A DNA stretch of 64,000 nucleotides. Origin: Geodermatophilus tzadiensis. GTDB taxonomy: Bacteria > Actinomycetota > Actinomycetes > Mycobacteriales > Geodermatophilaceae. Under the pieces are notes generated by a model. The model saw only the letters and a program-made list of their open reading frames with translations. It did no database searches and was not told where the DNA came from. Below, piece after piece: positions 6,307-13,329 of this stretch (within the stretch, counting starts at the first letter, position 1; every line of letters begins with the position of its first letter). The stretch lies in assembly GCF_003002915.1 (NCBI RefSeq), contig NZ_PVTG01000014.1:62001-126000 (forward strand). The letters run 5' to 3'. The position numbers were made by a program, and so were the translations under genes.

Positions 6307-8178
6307 TTGCGGTCCATGACGGGGGTCCTGTCCTCAGCGGTCCTGCCGGCCGAGGTCGCACACCGCTATCCGTACGGCTACGCGGTCGTGGACGTGGAGA
6401 CCTCGGGGCTGAGCGCTGCCAGTGACCGGGTGCTGCAGGTGGCGGTCACGCAGATGGCCGCCGACGGGGCGGTCGAGTCGAGCTGGTCGACGCTGCTGGA
6501 CCCAGGCTGCGATCCCGGCCCCACGCACATCCACGGGCTGACCCGGGCCAAGCTGCGCGGAGCACCGCAGTTCCCCGACGTGGCTGACGACGTGTCCCGC
6601 CGGGTCGGAGGGCGCATCGTGGTCGCGCACAACGCCGCCTTCGACCACCGCTTCCTCGCCGCGGAGAGCCGGCGCGCCGGCCGGCGGCTGCCGGTGGAAG
6701 AGCGGCTGTGCACGCTGGCGCTGACCCGCCGGCTGGACCTGCCCGTCACCGACTTCAAGCTCGGGTCGGTCGCCGACTACTGGGGCGTGCAGGCGCTGCG
6801 AGCCCACGACGCCGAGGACGACGTCCGGGTCTTGGTGGAGGTGCTGCGGCACTCCCTGGTCTCTGCCGCGCGGCTGGACATGGACCTGCCGCTGGCGGCC
6901 TGCACCGACACGGCACCGGCACCGTTCCCAGCCAAGGCGCCACGGACCCCGTGCCCGTGGCGGACCCCCGCCCGCTGGAGTGCCGACGCGCCGCTGGTGC
7001 AGGGCATGAAGGTGGTCATCACCGGATCGACGAGCACGCCGCGGGAGATCCTGGCCCGCCGCTGCACCGACGCCGGGCTCGATGTCATGAACACCGTCAG
7101 CGGCCGCACCCACGTGCTGGTGTGCAACCGCGCCGATGAGCAGACCGGCAAGGCCGCCCGGGCCCGCCAGCACGGCACCCCGGTCATCACCGAGCCCGAG
7201 CTCCTGTCCCTGCTGGCCGCGGTCGCACCTGGGCAGCCCAAGGCCGCCGAGGTCATCGAGGCCGCCGAGCCCGTCGCCATCCATACCCGCGCCGCAGCGC
7301 CGGCGCCGCGCACGCCCGAGCCGGGCGGACCGCTGAGCGGCCGTCGCGTGCTGGTGCTGGGCGGCGCCCACGACACGGCGGCCGCGGTCCGAGAGCGGGT
7401 CCTCGCTGCCGATGCCAGCGTCGCGGTCAACCTCACCGGTTCGGTCACCGATGTCGTGCTCGTCCCCGGCATCGCGCCGGACCCGCGGACCGGACGGGCG
7501 CAGGCACTCGGCGTCCGGCCGCTCGACGCCGACACCCTCACCCCGTGCTCGTGGCCGCAGCAGCCGGACGAGCGGGTCGTGGTGCTGCCGGTCCCCGAGC
7601 CGCCGGCCACCCCATCGGGCACGGTCACGGCGCCGGCACCGCGGATCCTCGTGCGCGGGGAGGTCATGGACCTCCCGGCCGACTCGGACTGGCTCGCGGA
7701 GGTGCGCTGGGCGACCCCGGGCCGCCACGCAGCCGACCCGTTCGACATCGACGTCGTCACCTTCGTCGTCGATCCCGACGAGCAGGTCAGCGTGGATGAG
7801 GACTTCGTCTTCTACAACGCTCCCGAACACCCGACCGGCGCCGTCGAGCTCACCACCGGGATCCCCGGCGAGGCGATCTGCACGCTGCGACCCGACCGGC
7901 TGCCTCCGACGCAGCAGCGAGTCCTCCTCGCCGCTGCGATCGACGGCAACGCCACCTTCGGCGACGTCGGACCGATCGAGCTGATCCTGCGCGACGAGCA
8001 CGGCGGCCCGGTCGCCCGCGCCACGCTCGACGCCGCCACCGATGAGCGCAGCCTCATCCTCGGCACCCTCTACCAGCGCCACGGCACCTGGCGCTGGCGC
8101 GCCGTTGGCCAGGGCTACCCCGACGCTCTCGCCGACCTGGCCACCCGGCACGGCGTCGACATCGACGAGCAGGGCTGA
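6307..8178 (+). CDS. DEDDh exonuclease - BRCT - BRCT-like - TerD fusion protein
   Basis: This 623-residue cargo protein has three recognisable parts. Residues 20-185 are a DnaQ-type 3'-5' exonuclease with all DEDDh residues visible: VVDVETSG (D29, E31), AHNAAFD (D113) and HDAEDD (H167, D172). Residues 232-305 form a BRCT domain (GMKVVITGSTST..., as in DnaQ/LigA-type fusions), and 342-410 resemble a second BRCT. Residues 447-615 form a TerD domain (DPFDIDVVTFVVDPDE, DEDFVFYN, GWR-like WRWRAVGQGY), a calcium-binding fold of tellurite-resistance and stress systems. This suggests Ca2+- or stress-gated DNA degradation or repair. No clear Shine-Dalgarno is visible; ATG at 6316 is an alternative start. 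Confidence 0.85.
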   Translation: MRSMTGVLSSAVLPAEVAHRYPYGYAVVDVETSGLSAASDRVLQVAVTQMAADGAVESSWSTLLDPGCDPGPTHIHGLTRAKLRGAPQFPDVADDVSRRVGGRIVVAHNAAFDHRFLAAESRRAGRRLPVEERLCTLALTRRLDLPVTDFKLGSVADYWGVQALRAHDAEDDVRVLVEVLRHSLVSAARLDMDLPLAACTDTAPAPFPAKAPRTPCPWRTPARWSADAPLVQGMKVVITGSTSTPREILARRCTDAGLDVMNTVSGRTHVLVCNRADEQTGKAARARQHGTPVITEPELLSLLAAVAPGQPKAAEVIEAAEPVAIHTRAAAPAPRTPEPGGPLSGRRVLVLGGAHDTAAAVRERVLAADASVAVNLTGSVTDVVLVPGIAPDPRTGRAQALGVRPLDADTLTPCSWPQQPDERVVVLPVPEPPATPSGTVTAPAPRILVRGEVMDLPADSDWLAEVRWATPGRHAADPFDIDVVTFVVDPDEQVSVDEDFVFYNAPEHPTGAVELTTGIPGEAICTLRPDRLPPTQQRVLLAAAIDGNATFGDVGPIELILRDEHGGPVARATLDAATDERSLILGTLYQRHGTWRWRAVGQGYPDALADLATRHGVDIDEQG

Positions 8179-8322
8179 GTCACCGGCGTCTGTCCTGCGG
8201 CCCCTGAGCCGGGTGACGGGTCGGCCGTCCGGGCGCACCATCGGAGGCTCGCCGCGTCTGTGCTCCTGATGGGCCGGATCAGGTCACCGTCAGTCGGCGG
8301 GACCTGTTCACTGTCGGCGCTA

Positions 8323-8351
8323 GTCCGCACGGAGTCCGCAGAACGTCCGCA
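8323..8351. promoter_or_regulatory. Candidate integrase arm-type sites near attR
   Basis: Three GTCCGCA heptamers start 11 bp apart at 8323, 8334 and 8345, about 100 bp inside attR. The first two, with their spacer, repeat almost exactly the array at 3083-3100 near attL (GTCCGCACG.AGTCCGCAGA in both). Confidence 0.45.
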
Positions 8352-8448
8352 AACGGCCCAAAGCGCCCATCCGGGTCAATCAGCATCTGCGCAGGTCAAG
8401 CCCGAAATCCGCTAGGAGCCAACGGTGATCGACATCCCCGGATCCGTC

Positions 8449-8476
8449 CCCGGCGTACAGGCCGACTCGTCCGTCG
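8449..8476 (+). repeat. attR: second copy of the 28-bp rnpB 3' end
   Basis: This copy is identical over 28 bp to the 3' end of rnpB (3013-3040), with partial homology continuing 18 bp further right. It is not preceded by the rest of rnpB, so it is a duplicated tail made by integration. Confidence 0.9.
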
Positions 8477-8740
8477 TCCCCCGCTCACCAGCACTCGTGC
8501 AGCGGCAGTCCGCAACTCGGCCGATCACGGGGTCGACGGCGGCCCCGGTCCGGCCTGCGGTGTTCCCGGTGGGTTCGCTCACCGGTCGTTCTGCGGGGGC
8601 GCTGTGCCGGTCGGCGTTCCCCGCCGTACGCAGCACGCGCTCGGCGCGGTGGTCGACCGGTCGTCGGTGTGGTCCGACCGATCAGTTGTCCGCGCCGTGT
8701 CGGTCTGTACGCCGAACACCGACCCACGGGAGGCCACGCA

Positions 8741-9304
8741 GTGCGGAGACTGACCTTCGCCATGAACCTGAGCCTGGACGGCTACGTCGCCGCGCCCGGC
8801 GACGACCTCGGCTGGAGCGTGCCGAGCGACGAGCTGTTCCAGTGGTGGTCCGACCGGGTGGGGGTGACGGGCCTGGCGCTGTACGGACGCCGACTGTGGG
8901 AGGCGATGAGCTCCCACTGGCCGACCGCCGACCAGCAGCCGGGCGCCACACCGGCGCAGATCGAGTACGCCCGCCGCTGGCGGGACATGCCGAAGGTGGT
9001 GTTCTCCTCCACGATCAGCGCGGTCGACGGGAACACCCGCCTGATCACCGGCGACGCGGTTCCCGAGATCGCCCGGCTCAAGACCGAGGACGGCGGTCCC
9101 ATGGACGTCGGCGGCGCCACCCTCGCCGCGGCGACCATGCGCGCCGGACTGATCGACGAGTACGCGATCGTCACCCACCCGGTGCTGGTGGGCGGCGGCA
9201 CGCCGTTCTTCACGGCCCTGGACGACTGGGTGCACTTAGACCTGGTGGAGACCCGGACGTTCCCCGGCGGCGTGCTGCTGACCAGGTACGAGACCAGGCG
9301 GTGA
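8741..9304 (+). CDS. Dihydrofolate reductase/RibD C-terminal-type reductase
   Basis: The 187-residue product starts VRRLTFAMNLSLDGYVA, the hallmark N-terminus of the RibD_C/DHFR-like family. It continues with LYGRRLWEAMSSHW and the late DVGGATLAAATMRAGLIDEY, where NADPH-binding and family-conserved Gly and Glu/Asp residues lie. Members are NAD(P)H-dependent reductases of unknown physiological substrate, standing alone in many actinobacteria. The GTG start follows GGGAGG by 8 nt. It is the first chromosomal gene after the islet. A relative with a gap in the N-terminus lies at 12073. Confidence 0.88.
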   Translation: MRRLTFAMNLSLDGYVAAPGDDLGWSVPSDELFQWWSDRVGVTGLALYGRRLWEAMSSHWPTADQQPGATPAQIEYARRWRDMPKVVFSSTISAVDGNTRLITGDAVPEIARLKTEDGGPMDVGGATLAAATMRAGLIDEYAIVTHPVLVGGGTPFFTALDDWVHLDLVETRTFPGGVLLTRYETRR

Positions 9305-9358
9305 CCACCGGCCAGTCGTCGAGGGCTCGGCGTGGCCCCGCTGCGCGCAGCGGTTCGC

Positions 9359-9883
9359 TCAGGCGCCTGCGACCGGCGGGGCCGTGGGGTCGGCGGTCTC
9401 GGCGGTGACCTCCCGGAGCACGTAGTCCTCGATCGTCTCGAGGTCGTGCGTGGAGCGCTTCACGATGGTGAGCAGGTCGCTCATCTTGCTGACCTCCTCG
9501 ATCTGCTCCTTGATGAACCACTGCATGAACTGGTCGGAGGCGAAGTCGTCCTCCCGCCGCGCGACGCCGATGAGCGCGTTGATCTGCTGGGTGACCCGCT
9601 TCTCCTGGTCCAGCGCGAGGGCGACCGGCGCGACGACGTCCGGGAACTCGTTGACCGGGGACGGGACGGCGGGGATGCGCACCGGCGCGTCCGAGTCGAG
9701 CAGGTAGCGCACCATCATCATGGCGTGCTGGCGCTCCTCGAGCGCCTGGTCGAAGAAGAGCTGAGCCGTCCGGGGCATGGTCAGCTGGTCGAAGTAGACG
9801 GCGCAGGCGACGTACTGCTGGTGCGCGGCGAACTCGTTGCCGATCTGCGTGTTGAGCAGCTCGACGAAGGCAGGGGCGGCCAT
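9359..9883 (-). CDS. Ferritin-like non-haem iron storage protein
   Basis: This 174-residue four-helix protein has ferritin features: NEFAAHQQY (E17, first ferroxidase glutamate), ALEERQHAMMM (E50/E51 and H54, the ExxH pair), and a third helix QFMQWFIKEQIEE. It oxidises Fe2+ and stores Fe3+ in a 24-mer shell, by family knowledge. The C-terminal tail is Thr/Pro-rich and longer than the core needs. It is transcribed divergently from the small basic protein at 9982, with an iron-box-like palindrome between them. Confidence 0.9.
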   Translation of the reverse strand: MAAPAFVELLNTQIGNEFAAHQQYVACAVYFDQLTMPRTAQLFFDQALEERQHAMMMVRYLLDSDAPVRIPAVPSPVNEFPDVVAPVALALDQEKRVTQQINALIGVARREDDFASDQFMQWFIKEQIEEVSKMSDLLTIVKRSTHDLETIEDYVLREVTAETADPTAPPVAGA

Positions 9884-9965
9884 CGGGACTCCCGGACGTG
9901 TGCGGTGGCGGTCTGCGGACGTTATCCGGTGACCCGCCCGTGCCCGTGGATCGCCCGTGAAGGGA

Positions 9966-9975
9966 AGGCTAGCCT
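9966..9975. promoter_or_regulatory. Possible DtxR/IdeR-type iron box
   Basis: The perfect palindrome AGGCTAGCCT lies between divergent ferritin and small-protein genes and resembles the core of the actinobacterial iron box TTAGGTTAGGCTAACC. The outer half-sites are weak. An iron-regulator site is plausible from the ferritin context only. Confidence 0.3.
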
Positions 9976-9981
9976 CACCGT

Positions 9982-10167
9982 GTGGCCAAGTCGGCGCGGA
10001 TGCCCAAGAAGAAGTGCTGCGAGGACAAGCCGCGCTGCAAGCGGTGTCCCCTCCGCGCCCTCGCCGAGGGGACGCTCCCGCCCGGGTACACGGTCAAGAA
10101 GCGCCGCCTGGTGAAGGTGGAGAAGGCCGGCAAGGTGCTCGCCAAGAGCACCCGGAAGGCCGCCTGA
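9982..10167 (+). CDS. Small basic Cys-rich conserved protein
   Basis: The product is 61 residues, starting at GTG. Its N-terminal half has clustered cysteines (KKKCCEDKPRCKRCPLR), suggesting a metal-binding knuckle. The second half is very Lys/Arg-rich. I recognise it only as a small protein type that recurs in high-GC actinobacteria. Nucleic-acid or metal binding is inferred from charge and cysteines. It is divergent from ferritin with a shared 98-bp promoter region. Confidence 0.7.
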   Translation: MAKSARMPKKKCCEDKPRCKRCPLRALAEGTLPPGYTVKKRRLVKVEKAGKVLAKSTRKAA

Positions 10168-10176
10168 ACCGTCCCG

Positions 10177-10431
10177 TCACCGCCCCCACCCGGCCCGGTC
10201 ACGCCAGGTCCGGTGAGTGGCAGCGCCCGCCGGCACGACGGACTCGTCCCCGCCGGCACCGCGTGGTGGGGTGTAGCCGTCGTGCGGGCCGAAGGCGCAC
10301 CAGAACCCGTGGAGTCTCCCGCCGACCGACCCGATGTGGGTCTCGGCCGCCTGAAGGCGATCCTCCGGGTCGTCCAGCAGCCTGGCCCACGTCTCCGGCG
10401 TGTAGCCGGACCTGGTCAGGTAGAGCGGCAT
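10177..10431 (-). CDS. GYD-domain protein, C-terminally altered
   Basis: The product is 84 residues. The first 55 follow the GYD family pattern closely: MPLYLTRSGYTPETWARLL, then LGGRLHGFWCAFGPHDGY-like sequence. After HDGY the usual hydrophobic strand and helix are replaced by PPRGAGGDES... and an Arg/Thr-rich tail, so the C-terminal half of the domain seems lost by a frameshift or deletion. GYD proteins are small ferredoxin-like-fold proteins of unknown function. It may be a pseudogene. Confidence 0.6.
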   Translation of the reverse strand: MPLYLTRSGYTPETWARLLDDPEDRLQAAETHIGSVGGRLHGFWCAFGPHDGYTPPRGAGGDESVVPAGAATHRTWRDRAGWGR

Positions 10432-10600
10432 CGTCCGGCCCCTCGTCCGTCCGGGTGGCCCTCGAGGGATGCCGACGCCGGCCCTGACGTACCGGACACG
10501 GGTCCGCCGAGCGCGGCGGGGAGGCGGGCGGCCCGACGAGCGTGCGTCGCGGGCGACCTCGTTCCGCCACCGCGACCCGGGCTGCCCCTACGGTCGCCGG

Positions 10601-11002
10601 ATGGTCGATGGGCGCCGGCTGCTCGGTCGCGAGACGGAACCGGTCCAGGTGGCCGCCCTGCTCGCCCCCGCCCCGAACGGCCGCGCCGGCGCGCTGCTGC
10701 TCGCCGGTGATCCGGGCATCGGCAAGACCACGCTGCTGGAGGCGGCCACCTCGTCCCTGCGCGGGGTGCAGGTCATCCAGGTCGACGGCCCGGTGTGCGC
10801 CGTCGACGACGCCCACCTGCTGGACGCCGAGTCCCTGGACGCCCTGACCTTCGTCGCACGCCGCCTGGCGGCGGAGTCGGCGGCGCTGGTGTTCGCGGGC
10901 CGGGACAGCTCGCAGTTCCTCCACGAGGGCAGCGGCCACGCGCTGCCCGACACCGACCGCGACCGGCTGCACGCCGACCTGCTCGCCTTCATCGACTCCT
11001 GA
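10601..11002 (+). pseudogene. Chimeric remnant: LuxR-family ATPase head joined to a hydrolase-like tail
   Basis: The 133-residue frame starts like a large LAL/LuxR-type ATPase regulator: LLGRETEPVQVAALL, then Walker A GDPGIGKTTLL. It then jumps straight to a Walker-B-like VDDAHLLDAESLDALTFVAR, having lost the normal 60-odd residues between. The last 28 residues (HEGSGHALPDTDRDRLHADL...) look like the C-terminal helix of an alpha/beta hydrolase, not an ATPase. No HTH domain remains. It seems to be a deletion product of two genes, probably non-functional. Confidence 0.6.
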
Positions 11003-11024
11003 ACCCACGAGAGGCCGGACCGCC

Positions 11025-11861
11025 ATGACCAGCAACCCACCGAGCCACGTCGTCCTCGTCCACGGTCTGTGGGTGACGCCCCGCAGCTGGGAGCACTGGG
11101 TGCCGCACTACGAGGCCAGGGGCATGACCGTGCACACGCCCGGCTACCCCGGCTTCGACATCGAGGTCGAGGCGCTGCGCGAGAACCCCGATCTGATCGC
11201 GGACCTCACCGTCCCGGAGACGCTCGACCACCTGGCATCGGTGATCACCGCGCTGGCGACGCCGCCGATCGTCATCGGCCACTCGTTCGGCGGGACCCTG
11301 ACCCAGCTGCTGCTGGCCCGCGGGCTGGGTGCCGCCGGCGTGGTCATCGACTCCGCACCCACCGAGGGGGTGCGGGTGAACCCGCTGTCGCAGGTCAGGT
11401 CGCTGTTCCCCGCGCTGAGGAACCCGGCGAACCGGCACCGGGCCGTGGGCTTCACCCCCGAGGAGTGGCACTACGCCTTCACCAACACCCTCACCGCGGA
11501 GGAGTCCAGGGCAGCCTGGGACCGCTACGCCATCGCGGCGCCCGGCCACTGGGTGTGGGAGTACGGCCTGTTCGCCAACCTCAAGCCCGGCCACCAGGAC
11601 ACGTGGGTGGACTACGCGGCCGACCGTGTGCCCCTGCTGTTCATCGCCGGCGGGGAGGACCACATCATGCCGCCGTCGGTGAACCGGTCCAACGCCCGGC
11701 ACTACGAGCGGTCCCCGGCGGTCACCGAGTACCACGAGTTCGAGGGCCGCGACCACTGGACCTGCGCCGCGCCGGGGTGGGAAGCCGTCGCCGACCACGC
11801 CCTCGAGTGGGCGCTGGCCCACGCCGCCGGGTCGCCGCGGCCGGCACCGACCACGGCCTGA
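11025..11861 (+). CDS. Alpha/beta-fold hydrolase
   Basis: The protein is 278 residues, near the family's full length. It shows the oxyanion segment VLVHGLWVTPRSWEHW, the nucleophile elbow IGHSFGGTL, an Asp-bearing strand LLFIAGGEDHIMPP and the catalytic His in FEGRDHWTCA. The four elements are in the correct order, so the enzyme is probably active; the substrate is unknown. The ATG follows CACGAGAGG by a normal spacing. It stands just after the chimeric remnant, whose tail resembles a hydrolase, so that remnant may reflect an older local duplication. Confidence 0.9.
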   Translation: MTSNPPSHVVLVHGLWVTPRSWEHWVPHYEARGMTVHTPGYPGFDIEVEALRENPDLIADLTVPETLDHLASVITALATPPIVIGHSFGGTLTQLLLARGLGAAGVVIDSAPTEGVRVNPLSQVRSLFPALRNPANRHRAVGFTPEEWHYAFTNTLTAEESRAAWDRYAIAAPGHWVWEYGLFANLKPGHQDTWVDYAADRVPLLFIAGGEDHIMPPSVNRSNARHYERSPAVTEYHEFEGRDHWTCAAPGWEAVADHALEWALAHAAGSPRPAPTTA

Positions 11862-12072
11862 CGCGGCCACGTGGAGTCGGGGTCGCCCGAGCTGGACGGT
11901 CGGACGACCCCGACCCGCGGACGCCGCGGTCGTCGGGCGGGGTGCCGGAGCGGGCCGCCCGAGCGTCGCTGAGCGGGTCGCGCCGAGCCCGGTGGCGTCC
12001 GGCGGCGATGAGTCCCGCCGTCGAGCGGGGTCTACCGCTTCCACCGGACGACTCGCACCCGAGGAGAGCGGC

Positions 12073-12618
12073 ATGACCGCCGGCTACACCTTCGACGGCG
12101 GCGACTGGGGCGGCTCCTGGGGCGAGCAGGGCCCGGAGTTCCTCGACCACCGTCTCGCCCAGTGCCGCGCGGAGCAGCGGATGGTCCTCGGGATCGACAC
12201 GTTTCGGAAGTTCGTGGAGCTGCTGGGCCCGGGCGCCGAGGACGAGGTGGTGGCCGACCCCATCGACCACCGGATGCGGACCATGCCGGCGACGGTGGTG
12301 TCGACGACGCTCGAGGGACTCCTCGACCGGCCCGACGCGACCCTCGTCAGCGGCGACGCCGTCGACGTCGTCGCCCGGCTCGAGAAGGAGTCCGACGTGC
12401 CGCTGGCCTCGCACGGCAGCCTGTCGGTGGACCGGGCACTCACGGCCGCCCGCCTGGTCGACCGCGTGCAGCTGACGGTCTTCCGGGTGATCACCGGGGA
12501 GACCGGGGTGGACCCGGTCTTCCGCGGTGCGGCCGACGTCGACCCGGAGCTGCTGGAGAGTCGTACGTTGGACGGCCGCATCCAGGAGCTCGTCCACCGA
12601 TCCGCGCTGCACGGCTGA
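12073..12618 (+). CDS. RibD_C/DHFR-like reductase with an N-terminal gap
   Basis: The 181-residue product matches RibD_C-type reductases from GDWGGSWGEQGPEFLDHRL through MPATVVSTTLEG, VSGDAVDVVARL, SHGSLSVDRAL to RTLDGRIQELV. Relatives start with a FxSLDGF-type segment before GDWGG. Here MTAGYTFD joins directly to GGDWGG, so about a dozen residues that help bind the cofactor are missing. A good GAGGAGAG precedes the ATG, so it may still be translated; activity is doubtful. A complete paralog-like gene is at 8741. Confidence 0.75.
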   Translation: MTAGYTFDGGDWGGSWGEQGPEFLDHRLAQCRAEQRMVLGIDTFRKFVELLGPGAEDEVVADPIDHRMRTMPATVVSTTLEGLLDRPDATLVSGDAVDVVARLEKESDVPLASHGSLSVDRALTAARLVDRVQLTVFRVITGETGVDPVFRGAADVDPELLESRTLDGRIQELVHRSALHG

Positions 12619-12645
12619 CCACCGCGACGACCGAGAGGAACGACC

Positions 12646-13242
12646 GTGACCGACCTGCAGTCCTGGGTGGCGCCGACCTGCGACGGCCTCGCCACCCTGC
12701 TCACCTCCGCGCCCGCCGAGACCTGGGACGCCCCGTCGCTGTGCGCGGACTGGCAGGTCCGGCACGTCGTCGCGCACGTGACCATGCCGGCGCGGCTCAC
12801 CCCCGAGCAGTTCGGCGAGGGGATGGCGGCGGCCGGCGGGGACTTCACCGCCTTCTCCGACGCCGTGGCCGTGCGCGACGGCGCCCTGCCGCTCGCCGAG
12901 CACCTCGACGCGCTGCGCTCCCCGCGGCTGCACGCGTGGCAGCCGCCGGGCGGCGGTGCGGCCGGCGCGCTCAGCCACGCCGTCATCCACTCCCTCGACG
13001 TCACCGTCGCGCTCGGCCGGCCGTCGGTCGCCCCGCCCGAGGCCGTGGTCGCCGTCCTCGACCACCTCGCCGCGGCCGACGGCGCCTACTTCGGCGTCGA
13101 CCTGAGCGGCGTGCGCCTCGAGGCCACCGACACCGACTGGAGCCGGGGCAGCGGCGACGTCGTGCGCGCGGACGCCGGTGCCCTCCTGGCACTGCTCAGC
13201 GGTCGCACCCTGCCCGACGGCCGGGCCCTGCCCCGCGGCTGA
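12646..13242 (+). CDS. Maleylpyruvate isomerase-family mycothiol-dependent protein (DinB fold)
   Basis: The 198-residue product has the four-helix DinB/MDMPI N-terminal domain: W near the start, WQVRHVVAHV with the metal-ligand His, then ALSHAVIHSLDV with the second His pair. The C-terminal part has the small MDMPI-type domain ending LLALLSGR. Family members use mycothiol, the main thiol of actinobacteria, in isomerase or transferase reactions; the precise substrate is unknown. It is 27 bp after the RibD_C-like gene with GAGAGGAA before GTG, so the two are probably co-transcribed. Confidence 0.8.
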   Translation: MTDLQSWVAPTCDGLATLLTSAPAETWDAPSLCADWQVRHVVAHVTMPARLTPEQFGEGMAAAGGDFTAFSDAVAVRDGALPLAEHLDALRSPRLHAWQPPGGGAAGALSHAVIHSLDVTVALGRPSVAPPEAVVAVLDHLAAADGAYFGVDLSGVRLEATDTDWSRGSGDVVRADAGALLALLSGRTLPDGRALPRG

Positions 13243-13329
13243 CCCGCCCGGCCACGACGGACCGCGGGGACGACGACGGCCGGAACCCCCTCGTGACCGG
13301 TCCGTCACAGCCTGGCAGCATGGCCCAAT

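Larger units (their letters stand above)
3013..8476. mobile_element. 5.4-kb integrative element inserted in the 3' end of rnpB
   Basis: The element is bounded by 28-bp direct repeats (3013-3040 and 8449-8476). It carries a tyrosine integrase next to attL, a 95-residue protein, a lipoprotein and an exonuclease-BRCT-TerD protein next to attR. No replication, transfer, capsid or recognisable excisionase gene is visible. It therefore looks like a minimal genomic islet or satellite that depends on other elements for transfer, or a decayed one. Its middle part (4.2-6.3 kb) has visibly more A/T-rich codons than the chromosome around it, consistent with acquired DNA (judged by eye, not counted). Confidence 0.85.
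8179..8740. other. Islet right end and flanking chromosome, no gene
   Basis: No supported gene lies here. The stretch contains the candidate arm sites (8323-8351) and attR (8449-8476). After 8476 it is chromosomal DNA that lay directly downstream of rnpB before insertion. Confidence 0.5.

Noticed and set aside
8425-9408. A 327-codon plus-strand frame across attR and the RibD_C gene
   Set aside because: It is Arg/Pro-rich and out of frame with the clearly conserved reductase (8741-9304).
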